A DNA stretch of 64,000 nt. It comes from Psychrosphaera saromensis. GTDB taxonomy: Bacteria; Pseudomonadota; Gammaproteobacteria; Enterobacterales; Alteromonadaceae. The notes below the pieces were generated by a model. It worked only from the letters and a program-made list of their open reading frames with translations. It ran no database searches and had not been told where the DNA came from. The position numbers and the translations under genes are program-made. Positions 18,066-27,990 of the stretch are shown here, piece after piece; within the stretch, counting starts at the first letter, position 1; the number at the start of each line of letters is the position of its first letter. Where the stretch lies: the NCBI RefSeq assembly GCF_002954545.1, contig NZ_MSCH01000003.1, positions 248,001 to 312,000 on the forward strand. Direction: 5' to 3'.

Positions 18066-18629
18066 ATGATGAAAAAAATACTAATTATCTTACATTTGGT
18101 TTTGTTGCATTTTTCAGCGACTAGTTATAGCACCGAGTCATACCAATTAAGGTTAGACACTGGTGTTAATATATACGCCAGTCGTTTTTTTGAAAATCTT
18201 AAACAAGATTTGCCTGGTTATGACTCTTTCAATCTAGACCCATACATAGGAATAGCTGCATATAAATATGTATCTCCAAATAATAAATTAGGCTCTCGTA
18301 TAGATATCCAAGAAATTAACCAGCATACACTTATCAGCGTTAGAGCGATCGATTACCAATTTGCTATATCGGAATCATTTATGACAAATGTATATTTAGG
18401 AGCTGCTCGCTACCAGTTTAGGACTCCAGCTTATGGCTATGCTTTAGGTTTTGGTTTGTTGTATCACCCCCAAAACTGGGGGAACTGGGGGGTTCAGTTA
18501 GAAGGTCGTTATTTTGATGCTCTAGCAAGGGATAAATTAACCGATGCAGATCCACAAGGTGGAGATTTTGGGCCAGATTCGTTTCATGATATTCAATCTC
18601 TCTCTATCGGACTGAATTACTACTTCTAG
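18066..18629 (+). CDS. Small outer-membrane beta-barrel protein of unknown function
   Basis: Unrecognised 187-residue protein with a signal peptide (about residues 1-20) and a C-terminal aromatic residue in a final strand (LSIGLNYYF), the classic outer-membrane barrel ending. Alternating strands such as VNVYLGAARYQF and YALGFGLLYHP suggest an eight-stranded barrel. It lies 4 bases after the Wzi-like gene and 9 bases before the GT4 gene, so it most likely works on the same surface glycan. Acyloxyacyl- or lipid A-modifying barrels are of similar size, but I see no active-site motif that would support this. Confidence 0.65.
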   Translation: MMKKILIILHLVLLHFSATSYSTESYQLRLDTGVNIYASRFFENLKQDLPGYDSFNLDPYIGIAAYKYVSPNNKLGSRIDIQEINQHTLISVRAIDYQFAISESFMTNVYLGAARYQFRTPAYGYALGFGLLYHPQNWGNWGVQLEGRYFDALARDKLTDADPQGGDFGPDSFHDIQSLSIGLNYYF

Positions 18630-18638
18630 GAATATTTA

Positions 18639-19733
18639 ATGACACAAAAAAATATCGCGATATTTATTGATAGTCTTGGTGGTGGTGGTGCGGAAAAGGT
18701 CATGTTAACGCTAGCCTCTGGATTTCAAAAAGAAGGCCATCAAGTACATTTCTTTTTATTAGAACCTAGAGTCGAATATGCTAGTTCTAGCGATTTTTTT
18801 GTTCATGTTTTATATGACAATATTACTCACCGTAAAAGCACAAACTGGTTAAATATAAAAAAAACCACGTCAGATATGACTCGTTTAGTTAATGGTATAT
18901 CAACTTCACATGGTCTATTTGATTTACATTTAGTCAATCTAGATCCAAGTAGTAAAGTTCTATCGCGTTGTGATTTCAACAATACATTTTATATTCTACA
19001 CAATGCGATGGCTGAAGAACTAAAACGTGAAGCTAAACTCGGTCCAATAAAATATTTTCGCAAACTAAGAGAAAAGAAAAGTTACAATAATAAACAGTTA
19101 ATTGCAGTATCGGACGGAGTTAAAAATGAAGCATTATCTGGACGTTATATAAAACCTAAATCGGTAACCCGAATTTATAATCCTTCTGACATTGCAGTAA
19201 TAACTAAACTAGCCAACGAATTAAACGATGAGATACCAAAAGAACCATATTTAATTCATGCAGGACGAGTGGTAAAACAAAAGCGTCACGACATTTTATT
19301 TCAAGCTCTTGCGTTAGTACCTGAGATTAAATTAGTCCTGCTATGCAAATATGCTGACAAAGCTCGAAAGCTTGCAAAGAAATATGGCGTAGAGCATAGA
19401 CTCATAACACCAAGCTTCCAAGCTAATCCTTATAATTGGCTTGCTAATGCAAAATTACTTGTATCCAGTTCGGATTTTGAAGGTTTACCTACGATTTTAA
19501 TCGAAAGTCTCATTTGCCAAACACCTGTGGTTAGTACCAATTGTGATTATGGTCCAAGTGAAATACTAACGGGTGAACAAGCTGAGTTTTTAACACCACT
19601 AAATAATCCAGAAGCCCTAGCAAGCAAAATAATTCAGGCATTTAAATCACCGCCAAGTATTGATTCTGAGTATATTAATAAACAATTCTCAATTGACTCT
19701 GCAGTTAAAGCTTACCTAAACTTAATTGAATAG
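18639..19733 (+). CDS. Glycosyltransferase family 4
   Basis: Retaining GT-B fold glycosyltransferase of 364 residues. The N-terminal nucleotide-fold begins DSLGGGGAEKVMLTLASGF. The second domain carries IHAGRVVKQKRHDILFQAL near residue 205 and the E-x7-E type motif SSSDFEGLPTILIESLICQTPVVST near residue 275. It is cytoplasmic, with no membrane segment. It is the last glycan gene of the rightward group. The sugar transferred cannot be predicted. Confidence 0.9.
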   Translation: MTQKNIAIFIDSLGGGGAEKVMLTLASGFQKEGHQVHFFLLEPRVEYASSSDFFVHVLYDNITHRKSTNWLNIKKTTSDMTRLVNGISTSHGLFDLHLVNLDPSSKVLSRCDFNNTFYILHNAMAEELKREAKLGPIKYFRKLREKKSYNNKQLIAVSDGVKNEALSGRYIKPKSVTRIYNPSDIAVITKLANELNDEIPKEPYLIHAGRVVKQKRHDILFQALALVPEIKLVLLCKYADKARKLAKKYGVEHRLITPSFQANPYNWLANAKLLVSSSDFEGLPTILIESLICQTPVVSTNCDYGPSEILTGEQAEFLTPLNNPEALASKIIQAFKSPPSIDSEYINKQFSIDSAVKAYLNLIE

Positions 19734-19734
19734 A

Positions 19735-19765
19735 TATTTAAGTTATATAACCTATAACTTAAATA
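19735..19765. repeat. Perfect 13-bp inverted repeat after the GT4 gene
   Basis: TATTTAAGTTATA and its exact reverse complement are separated by TAACC. It starts 2 bases after the GT4 stop. There is no T-run, so it may be an mRNA-stabilising hairpin or weak terminator rather than a classical one. Confidence 0.6.
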
Positions 19766-19784
19766 CAAGACCATTAGATTAGAT

Positions 19785-19809
19785 ATTGCTAAAATACATT
19801 TTTGGCAAT
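19785..19809 (+). repeat. AT-rich hairpin upstream of the PmpA-like gene
   Basis: ATTGCTAAAA and TTTTGGCAAT pair over 10 positions (one G-T) around a TACAT loop, 15 bases upstream of the ATG at 19825. The role is unknown; it may be the leader of the pmpAB-like pair. Confidence 0.4.
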
Positions 19810-19824
19810 TATCGAGCTTTTTAA

Positions 19825-20259
19825 ATGGTTGAATTAACCTCTAGTGATTTTTTCTTAGCAGCTTTGGGTGGTAGTCTCATTGGAATATCTGCTATTTTAA
19901 TGCTTTATTTTATTGGCAGAATAGCCGGGATTTGTGGCATTACTTTTTCTTTATTGGACTCCAATGAAATTAATAAGCCTTGGCGTTGGGTATTTTTACT
20001 GGGCCTGATACTCGGTCCAATGTTAGTCCATCAAATCTATCAACTGCCAATCCCAGACGCGCCAACAGACAATATTCCGTTGTTGATCCTTGCCGGTTTA
20101 ATAACTGGATTTGGTACAAAACTGAGTAACGGTTGCACCAGCGGTCATGGTGTATGCGGCATAGCTCGTTTCTCCTCACGATCCATAGTGGCGACGATAA
20201 CCTTTATGTTATTTGGATTTATTTCAGTTTATGCCCTCAAACACCTTATAGGATTGTAA
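19825..20259 (+). CDS. YeeE/YedE-family membrane protein (PmpA-like half)
   Basis: Four-to-five-helix membrane protein of 144 residues, one half of a two-gene YeeE/YedE (sulfur transport) system. The conserved motif KLSNGCTSGHGVCGIARFSSRS near residue 98 carries the cysteines that in TsuA-type transporters relay thiosulfate or persulfide. Family knowledge suggests uptake of a reduced sulfur species; the exact substrate is unknown. Its TAA stop overlaps the next ATG by one base (TAATG), so the pair is coupled. Confidence 0.85.
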   Translation: MVELTSSDFFLAALGGSLIGISAILMLYFIGRIAGICGITFSLLDSNEINKPWRWVFLLGLILGPMLVHQIYQLPIPDAPTDNIPLLILAGLITGFGTKLSNGCTSGHGVCGIARFSSRSIVATITFMLFGFISVYALKHLIGL

Positions 20260-20678
20260 TGAATACATTATTTAGCTATTTAATCATTTTATTAGCTGGC
20301 CTATTATTCGGTATAGGTTTGGCAATTTCAGGTATGAATGACACTCATGTTGTACAAGGGTTTTTAGATGTATTTGGCCAATGGGACAGTCGTTTGATTT
20401 TTGTTATGTTAGCGGCGTTAATTGTCACTCTATTAACCTTCCCGTTAATATTAAAACGTGAAAAACCGATATTTGATTCGTTATTTCATTTACCAAAATT
20501 CAGCCAGATAGATCGTAAGCTAATTATTGGCGCGGCTATGTTTGGTATAGGTTGGGGTTTAGTTGGCTATTGTCCAGGCCCTGCGATTGCCTCAATTAGT
20601 TATGGTTATTGGCAAACGGCAGTCTTTATTGTCAGCATGTTAATTGGTGCTTTTGTCTGTAATAAAACCACCAGCTAA
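20259..20678 (+). CDS. YeeE/YedE-family membrane protein (PmpB-like / DUF6691 half)
   Basis: Second half of the two-gene sulfur transporter, 139 residues. The motif GWGLVGYCPGPAIASISYG near residue 105 holds the conserved cysteine, and LLFGIGLAISGMNDTHVVQGFLD near the N-terminus is typical of this half. The ATG at 20259 was chosen because it overlaps the preceding stop; an upstream in-frame extension would lie wholly inside the previous gene. There is no persulfide dioxygenase or BigR-type regulator beside it. Confidence 0.85.
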   Translation: MNTLFSYLIILLAGLLFGIGLAISGMNDTHVVQGFLDVFGQWDSRLIFVMLAALIVTLLTFPLILKREKPIFDSLFHLPKFSQIDRKLIIGAAMFGIGWGLVGYCPGPAIASISYGYWQTAVFIVSMLIGAFVCNKTTS

Positions 20679-20697
20679 GGTACCGCCTAAACGGGGT

Positions 20698-21372
20698 TCA
20701 TAACAATCCTCGTTCAGCAAAGCTCACCACTTCGTTATAGCCGATAACAAAGTGGTCGAGTGTTCTAACATCAATAAGGGACAAGGCTTGTTTAAGTTTA
20801 TTGGTGAGGTTTATATCGGCATTACTGGGCTCTGAAATTCCAGATGGGTGATTATGGGCAAAAATCACAGCGGCCGTTTTGTGTTTAATAACCGAGTCGA
20901 CAACCACTCTTGGGTAAACCGCGGCGGCGTCAATTGTTCCTGTAAACAATACTTCATCATTAATGACTCTGTGCTGATTGTCCAAATGTATAATCAAAAA
21001 CTTTTCATAAGTTTCATCTCTTAACAATTGATGTAAATACGTTCTTACTACTTCTGGCGAGTCTAGTACATTTTCTCGAAACATCGACTCTTGAAAGTAA
21101 CGTTTCGACATTTCTAACACAGCTTGTAGTTGCACGAATTTAGCTTGCCCCATTCCCTTAGTTTGGCAAAACGCACTTTCGTCAGCGTTAAATAACTGAT
21201 TTAACGAACCAAAGTGTTGCAGTACATGGGTAGCGAGACTAACAACATCCATACCCACCACGCCTGTGCGTAAAAAGATTGCTAACAACTCAGCATCAGA
21301 TAACGAGTCTGCCCCCTGATTTAATAATTTCTCACGAGGTTTTAAATGTTGTGGCCAATGATTTAATGACAT
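20698..21372 (-). CDS. radC: RadC family JAMM-motif protein
   Basis: RadC/YeeS family protein with a helix-hairpin-helix N-terminal part and an MPN/JAMM metalloprotease-like domain. The metal-site motif is HNHPSGISEPSNAD, with upstream Glu in the LHLDNQ...VINDEVLFTGT region. Its DNA-repair role is doubtful in the literature. The start at 21372 (MSLNHWPQHLKPREKLL) fits the family N-terminus and has GGAGG six bases upstream; a longer reading would add five residues that include this Shine-Dalgarno. It is normally directly upstream of rpmB; here it has been parted from it. Confidence 0.93.
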   Translation of the reverse strand: MSLNHWPQHLKPREKLLNQGADSLSDAELLAIFLRTGVVGMDVVSLATHVLQHFGSLNQLFNADESAFCQTKGMGQAKFVQLQAVLEMSKRYFQESMFRENVLDSPEVVRTYLHQLLRDETYEKFLIIHLDNQHRVINDEVLFTGTIDAAAVYPRVVVDSVIKHKTAAVIFAHNHPSGISEPSNADINLTNKLKQALSLIDVRTLDHFVIGYNEVVSFAERGLL

Positions 21373-21410
21373 ACTGCCTCCGTGCAATAATTGTTTTTAT
21401 GGTTTTAAAT

Positions 21411-21676
21411 TAGGGCCTGTTGATCTTTCGAGTATGAATTTTGTTCAACCCAAGCCGTTTTGATCGCGGCGCTAATTTACAGGCCTAGTGGGCTAAGTCA
21501 AAAATCAGCAACAAAGAGCAAGGCGGCTTGGTTGAATCCTTCGGACAGCGTTTGTTTGGCATTAATACTGCTTCATAACATGATTTATGTAGAATAACTA
21601 CACTTCACATGTTCTGACTTGTCTAAATACCAAACAATTCGCTGCAAAAACAAACTCAAAAGATCAACAGGTCCTA
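21411..21676. repeat. MITE-like folded element with 18-bp terminal inverted repeats
   Basis: The 365-base radC-coaBC spacer is mostly filled by a nested palindromic structure. Ends TAGGGCCTGTTGATCTTT (21411-21428) and its near-perfect inverse (21659-21676) match at 17 of 18. Inside are two further pairs: 21444-21457 with 21524-21536 (CAACC/GGTTG and AAGCCG/CGGCTT arms), and 21546-21563 with 21626-21644 (CAGCG...GTTTGG arms). A small apex hairpin lies at 21578-21612. There is no ORF of note. Termini begin and end with TA, compatible with a TA target duplication. A related solo end lies at 13702. Confidence 0.65.
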
Positions 21677-21791
21677 GTTAAGTTAAACATTATTGAGTTA
21701 AACAATGGTTTCCAAACTCGAAAAACGTTAAGGTATAGCCCTAAAAATTATAGTGCCCGTTTTCATTTTTACCAATATTGGCAACAAAAAT

Positions 21792-23036
21792 ATGACCATG
21801 AACTCCCAATTGAATTCTAATAAAAACATTCTCCTTATTATTACAGGCGGTATTGCTGCCTATAAAATGCCTGAATTTGTTCGCCGAATTAAAGAACATG
21901 GCTGTAATGTAAAAGTCGTTATGACTTCTGGTGCTAAAGCGTTTATTACGCCATTAACATTACAAGCGGTTAGTGGCGAGCCTGTTGCAGAGGATTTATT
22001 AGACCCTCAAGCAGAAGCATCAATGGGACACATAGAATTTGCGAAATGGGCAGACTTAGTTGTGGTTGCTCCTGCAACCGCCGATATGATTGCAAAAATG
22101 GCAGCGGGTTTAGCAAATGACTTAGCCACTACCTTATTATTAGCAACCTCAGCTCCGGTAATTATCTGTCCTGCAATGAACCAACAAATGTACGCTCATC
22201 CAGCAACTAAGCATAATCTGAATATTCTAACTCAGCGTGGAGTGTCTATCTGTGGGCCAGCAAGCGGTGAACAAGCTTGTGGTGATGTAGGTTTAGGCAG
22301 AATGGTAGAAGCGGCAGAGATTGTTGAAACCTGTATGCAACACTTTGATGCTACATTGAATACGTCATCGACAATAGCAGCATTGCCAATTTGGCAAGGA
22401 AAAACAATTACAATTACAGCAGGTCCTACCCGTGAAGGTATTGATCCGGTTCGTTATATCTCAAATCATTCAAGTGGAAAAATGGGATTTGCTTTAGCGC
22501 AAGTAGCTAAACAACTTGGTGCAAAGGTAAATCTAATTGCAGGCCCGGTTAATTTAGCCACGCCTGCGAATGTATCTAGAGTTGATGTAGTTAGTGCTTG
22601 TGAAATGCATAAAGCCAGTCTTGATTTAGCTAAAAGCTCTGATGTATTTATTGCCTGTGCTGCAGTAGCCGATTACCGACCAGATAATGTAGCAACACAA
22701 AAAATCAAAAAAGATAATGATGTGATGCAAATTACCATGACCAAAAATCCAGATATTGTTAAAGATGTGGCTGCGCTAACCGCTAACCGCCCTTTTGTGG
22801 TTGGATTTGCAGCAGAAACTCAAGACGTAGAACAATACGCTAAGTCGAAGATGCAACGCAAAAACTTGGATATGATCTGTGCAAATGATGTATCAGTTTC
22901 AGGTCAGGGCTTTAATTCTGATCAAAATGCGCTTAAAGTATACTGGGATGATGGAAGTAAGGACTTACCTCTAGATAACAAAGATGCATTAGCCAAACAT
23001 TTGTTATCGTTAATTCATCAAACCTATAATCGCTAA
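21792..23036 (+). CDS. coaBC: Bifunctional phosphopantothenoylcysteine decarboxylase/synthetase
   Basis: Two coenzyme A steps: CTP-dependent joining of 4'-phosphopantothenate with cysteine (CoaB, C-terminal) and FMN-dependent decarboxylation (CoaC, N-terminal). CoaC motifs: [22 protein letters not shown] with the catalytic His, and CPAMNQQMY. CoaB motifs: [32 protein letters not shown] and KIKK. The start is uncertain. ATG at 21792 gives 414 residues. ATG at 21798 and GTG at 21753 are alternatives, and none has a clear Shine-Dalgarno. Only 21 bases separate it from slmA, leaving no room for the dut gene usually found here. Confidence 0.95.
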   Translation: MTMNSQLNSNKNILLIITGGIAAYKMPEFVRRIKEHGCNVKVVMTSGAKAFITPLTLQAVSGEPVAEDLLDPQAEASMGHIEFAKWADLVVVAPATADMIAKMAAGLANDLATTLLLATSAPVIICPAMNQQMYAHPATKHNLNILTQRGVSICGPASGEQACGDVGLGRMVEAAEIVETCMQHFDATLNTSSTIAALPIWQGKTITITAGPTREGIDPVRYISNHSSGKMGFALAQVAKQLGAKVNLIAGPVNLATPANVSRVDVVSACEMHKASLDLAKSSDVFIACAAVADYRPDNVATQKIKKDNDVMQITMTKNPDIVKDVAALTANRPFVVGFAAETQDVEQYAKSKMQRKNLDMICANDVSVSGQGFNSDQNALKVYWDDGSKDLPLDNKDALAKHLLSLIHQTYNR

Positions 23037-23057
23037 AATTTAAATTCGAGGAACGTT

Positions 23058-23642
23058 ATGCCAGCAGGAAAAAAAGGAAACCGTAAAGAGCAAATCTTAC
23101 AATGCCTTGCGGAGATGTTGGAAAGTCACTCAGGTCAACGCATTACAACTGCAAAATTAGCAGAAAAAGTAGGTGTATCTGAGGCTGCTTTATACCGTCA
23201 CTTTCCTAGTAAAGCTAGAATGTATGAAGGCTTAATTGAGTTTATTGAAGGCACGTTATTATCACGTATCAATATCATATTAGAAAAAGACAAGTCCACT
23301 GAAGGACGTATTTCCAATATGATGAAGCTTATTCTAGGCTTCGCTGAAATGAATCGTGGTATCACTGCAATTCTAACCGGTGACGCTCTTATGGGTGAAC
23401 ATGACCGTTTAAGAGAACGTGTGGCAGCATTATTTGAAAAAATAGAAACCCAATTCAAACAAGTATTACGCGAGCGTAAATTGCGAGAAGGTAAAACCTT
23501 CCCAATTGATGAAGCCGCGTTTGCTAATATGCTATTAGCTTATACTGAAGGGAAGATGAATCAATTTGTTCGTTCAGGCTTTACTCGTAGCCCAATGGAT
23601 GGTTTTGACGTTCAGTGGAAAGGTTGGCAGCTTTTTTGGTAA
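23058..23642 (+). CDS. slmA: Nucleoid occlusion factor SlmA
   Basis: TetR-family DNA-binding protein that blocks FtsZ assembly over the chromosome. The 194-residue product shows the helix-turn-helix [25 protein letters not shown] near residues 30-55 and ends in the SlmA-specific [10 protein letters not shown]...[15 protein letters not shown] Shine-Dalgarno lies before the ATG. It is directly downstream of coaBC. Confidence 0.97.
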   Translation: MPAGKKGNRKEQILQCLAEMLESHSGQRITTAKLAEKVGVSEAALYRHFPSKARMYEGLIEFIEGTLLSRINIILEKDKSTEGRISNMMKLILGFAEMNRGITAILTGDALMGEHDRLRERVAALFEKIETQFKQVLRERKLREGKTFPIDEAAFANMLLAYTEGKMNQFVRSGFTRSPMDGFDVQWKGWQLFW

Positions 23643-23708
23643 AAACGCGTTAAACACTTGCATAAGCTCTCTTATTAAGAGAATAAAAGGGCTTATGTAT
23701 TCGCTTTT

Positions 23709-23726
23709 TGCATCTGCATCTGCATC
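23709..23726 (+). repeat. TGCATC x3 tandem hexamer
   Basis: Three perfect copies of TGCATC lie between slmA and the convergent methyltransferase gene. This is simple slippage sequence with no evident function. Confidence 0.85.
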
Positions 23727-23746
23727 TAAGCGCAATCAAATCGAGT

Positions 23747-24478
23747 TCAAAACTCTACATTCAATTCCGTACTTTTCTGCCCACTAGCCCAATACTTACG
23801 TTCAAATGGTGTCATTGCATTATCACTGGCATATTCAGTTACGATCGCCGTTACGTTTACGTGTGTAAGCGCTTGAGCAAACTCGTTAATATAAATATCC
23901 CAATTACTTCTTACTGTGAGCTTTTCACTTAATAAAGGTATGTATTTAAATACAGGTGCGCCGTGCCATCGTCTTGGTAAGTGTTTACCTTTAGGCCAAG
24001 GGTTTGGGTATAAAATGTAGTGATGTGCAATTGGCCAATGAGCCTCTGCAATTAATCGCCACAAGTCATTTAAGTCACCACGGATCAAAATAAAGTTATT
24101 CACCTTTTGTTGAAAATGGTGCTCAGACTTATCAATTCTATGTTCAGATTTATCGATGCCAATCACCAACATATCTGGATTATTAATGGCTAAATGGTAA
24201 GTGCTTTCCCCGACTCCACAACAAGAATCTAAGATTAGCTTTCCATCTGGATTATCCAACAAAAATGCATTAACTTTAGTTTTAATTTCTTCAAAACCAG
24301 CCAAAGAGTAAGGCGCATATGGTTTCTTAAATTCAGAAGTTAAATGTTTAGTCACAACCTTATCTAAATCGTCGTTAATGCCGACTTGGTTCGATGTAAT
24401 ACTTCTGGAGTTGCCTTCAATCATAGGGGCTCTTTGGTTGTGCGAAATAGTAAAGAGATGACTCTGATTTATTACCAA
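23747..24478 (-). CDS. TrmB-like SAM-dependent methyltransferase
   Basis: Class I methyltransferase resembling tRNA (guanine-N7)-methyltransferase TrmB. The SAM-binding motif LDSCCGVGESTYHLA lies near residue 83. It is followed by the IGIDKSEHR acidic loop and the YPNPWPKGKHLPRRWHG motif, close to TrmB's NPWPKKRH. The product, 243 residues, differs from housekeeping TrmB in the C-terminus and is probably a paralog; the true substrate is uncertain. A 7-residue tandem duplication (IDKSEHR-IDKSEHH, near residues 107-120) lies right after the SAM loop. It is convergent with slmA. Confidence 0.78.
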   Translation of the reverse strand: MVINQSHLFTISHNQRAPMIEGNSRSITSNQVGINDDLDKVVTKHLTSEFKKPYAPYSLAGFEEIKTKVNAFLLDNPDGKLILDSCCGVGESTYHLAINNPDMLVIGIDKSEHRIDKSEHHFQQKVNNFILIRGDLNDLWRLIAEAHWPIAHHYILYPNPWPKGKHLPRRWHGAPVFKYIPLLSEKLTVRSNWDIYINEFAQALTHVNVTAIVTEYASDNAMTPFERKYWASGQKSTELNVEF

Positions 24479-24530
24479 GGTGATATGAATAAATCAGAGT
24501 TTCTGGTGTTTAACTAAATCTAGTATGAAT

Positions 24531-25112
24531 CTAAACTTTTTTTACAAACTTAGTCAAAATAACAATTTTTTGTCCGTTAACTCGACCTTCAACATGTTCA
24601 GGATTTGATGTTAACGAAATACCACGAACCGTTGTACCTTGTTTTGCGGTAAAACCAGCGCCTTTAACTTGTAAATCTTTTATCAGGTAAACGTTATCAC
24701 CAGCTGACAATTTAACACCGTTTGAGTCAAATGCTTCTGCATCATCGTCAGACATTAAATGTGCAATACCAGACTCAGCCCATGCTTTTGCATCATCATC
24801 TAGGTACATCATGTCTAATAAGTCTTGAGCCCAACCTTCACCGGCTTTAGTTAAGACACTAAGCTGTTGCCATGATAATACTTGAACCGCAGGTGTGGTA
24901 CTCCACATGCTGTCGTTTAAACAACGCCAGTGAGTAATATTCAATGGCTCTGCACCACTTAACTGTGAAGAACATGTTGAACAAACTAAAACACAATCAT
25001 CTGAATTTGAAGCGTCCTTTGGTGCAACAGCTTGCACTGTTAGCCCATCAGTTGCGCCGCATAACTCACACACATCATTACTTCTTTGTTTTAGTGCTGA
25101 TTCGATTGCCAT
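24531..25112 (-). CDS. PhnA/YjdM family zinc-ribbon protein
   Basis: Protein of 193 residues with an N-terminal zinc ribbon (CELC near residue 15 and CSTC near residue 45) and a C-terminal PhnA/YjdM domain. That domain shows DSNGVKLSAGDNVYLIKDLQVKG and ends KIVILTKFVKK. YjdM homologs were once linked to phosphonate use but have no proven biochemical role. The middle segment, about residues 60-120, is longer than in E. coli YjdM, as in other marine gammaproteobacteria. It is monocistronic, with no phosphonate genes nearby. Confidence 0.85.
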   Translation of the reverse strand: MAIESALKQRSNDVCELCGATDGLTVQAVAPKDASNSDDCVLVCSTCSSQLSGAEPLNITHWRCLNDSMWSTTPAVQVLSWQQLSVLTKAGEGWAQDLLDMMYLDDDAKAWAESGIAHLMSDDDAEAFDSNGVKLSAGDNVYLIKDLQVKGAGFTAKQGTTVRGISLTSNPEHVEGRVNGQKIVILTKFVKKV

Positions 25113-25332
25113 GATAATCCTTAAAATAAACCTAGCTGAGCGTTAAGCTCAATTATATGAGGGCGGATTATGCCAATTTGTGCGATAAATTTAAAGTATT
25201 AGCCTATTTTTGTCCGTAAATAACCTCAAATATAGTTATAAAAACTGCATTATTTCATTTTTCATAACAATTTGACCTATCCGAACTTGTCAGATGCTTC
25301 AGCTCAATAATAGCGACTATGCGAAAATAGTC

Positions 25333-25701
25333 TTAGTTCGGCACTTCGGTTTTTACTATTTCAAGTATCTCGGATACCCACTCACCTATAAAAGGGACAA
25401 ATTCAATTTGCGACAACAAATAAATTAAGGCTGACAAAACAACCGTTGCACCTAAAACACTGCCTAAGCCAAAAGCCACACCTTTTAACAAGTTAAACCA
25501 TAACAACTGAGGTATTGAGTTATAAACTTTAAACAATTTATGCTTATGGAAGTAGGTTAATTGCTTATTAACCTTTTCAGTTTGAGCAATGATCTGCGCC
25601 ATCTGATTTTTATTTTCTTGCTGTGCATTTAGCTCTGGGCTAATTTCACTGTCCACTTCTGGTGAAGTGTCTTTTACAACTGAGTCTGTAACTTGGTTCA
25701 T
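25333..25701 (-). CDS. DUF5665-type membrane protein
   Basis: Small membrane protein of 122 residues. A charged N-terminal part (about 45 residues with predicted helix) is followed by FHKHKLFKVYNSIPQLLWFNLLKG and a single long hydrophobic segment, VAFGLGSVLGATVVLSALIYLL (residues about 76-97). The pattern matches the DUF5665 family as I recall it. The function is unknown. It is monocistronic between the PhnA-like gene and metF. Confidence 0.72.
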   Translation of the reverse strand: MNQVTDSVVKDTSPEVDSEISPELNAQQENKNQMAQIIAQTEKVNKQLTYFHKHKLFKVYNSIPQLLWFNLLKGVAFGLGSVLGATVVLSALIYLLSQIEFVPFIGEWVSEILEIVKTEVPN

Positions 25702-25896
25702 GCTAATTTGATGCCCTATCGATAATAACTAAGCAGTTTTCATTTATATCATTGTAGACATGATCTGTAATGCACTTCGAGGTTTAATCTACCCAATCTT
25801 TTAAATAAGTTTCTTAAATACGTGTAAAAAATGATATTGGGAATAATAGAAGAAGAATTTTAAAAGAGTAAATACGAATAAAAAAAAAGCTGAAAT

Positions 25897-25930
25897 AAAG
25901 GAATTTGTTTAAAGATAAACAAATCCCTTT
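25897..25930 (-). terminator. Terminator of the metB-hom-metF operon
   Basis: A 15-bp near-perfect stem (AAAGGAATTTGTTTA with TAAACAAATCCCTTT, one mismatch) with a 4-base loop lies 21 bases beyond the metF stop. Leftward it is followed by T-rich sequence including a nine-T run. Confidence 0.65.
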
Positions 25931-25951
25931 CTCTATTTTAGACCAAGAATA

Positions 25952-27986
<2,035 letters not shown>

Positions 27987-27990
<4 letters not shown>

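Noticed and set aside
20133-20258. Upstream extension of the PmpB-like frame
   Set aside because: It lies entirely within the preceding gene out of frame; the TAATG overlap gives a natural start.
23709-23726. TGCATC repeats considered as the start of a CRISPR-like or regulatory array
   Set aside because: Only three 6-base copies without spacers; simple slippage is enough.
23566-23932. Two short plus-strand frames over the slmA 3' end and spacer
   Set aside because: They overlap slmA and the antisense of the TrmB-like gene and include the TGCATC slippage repeat; no coding features.
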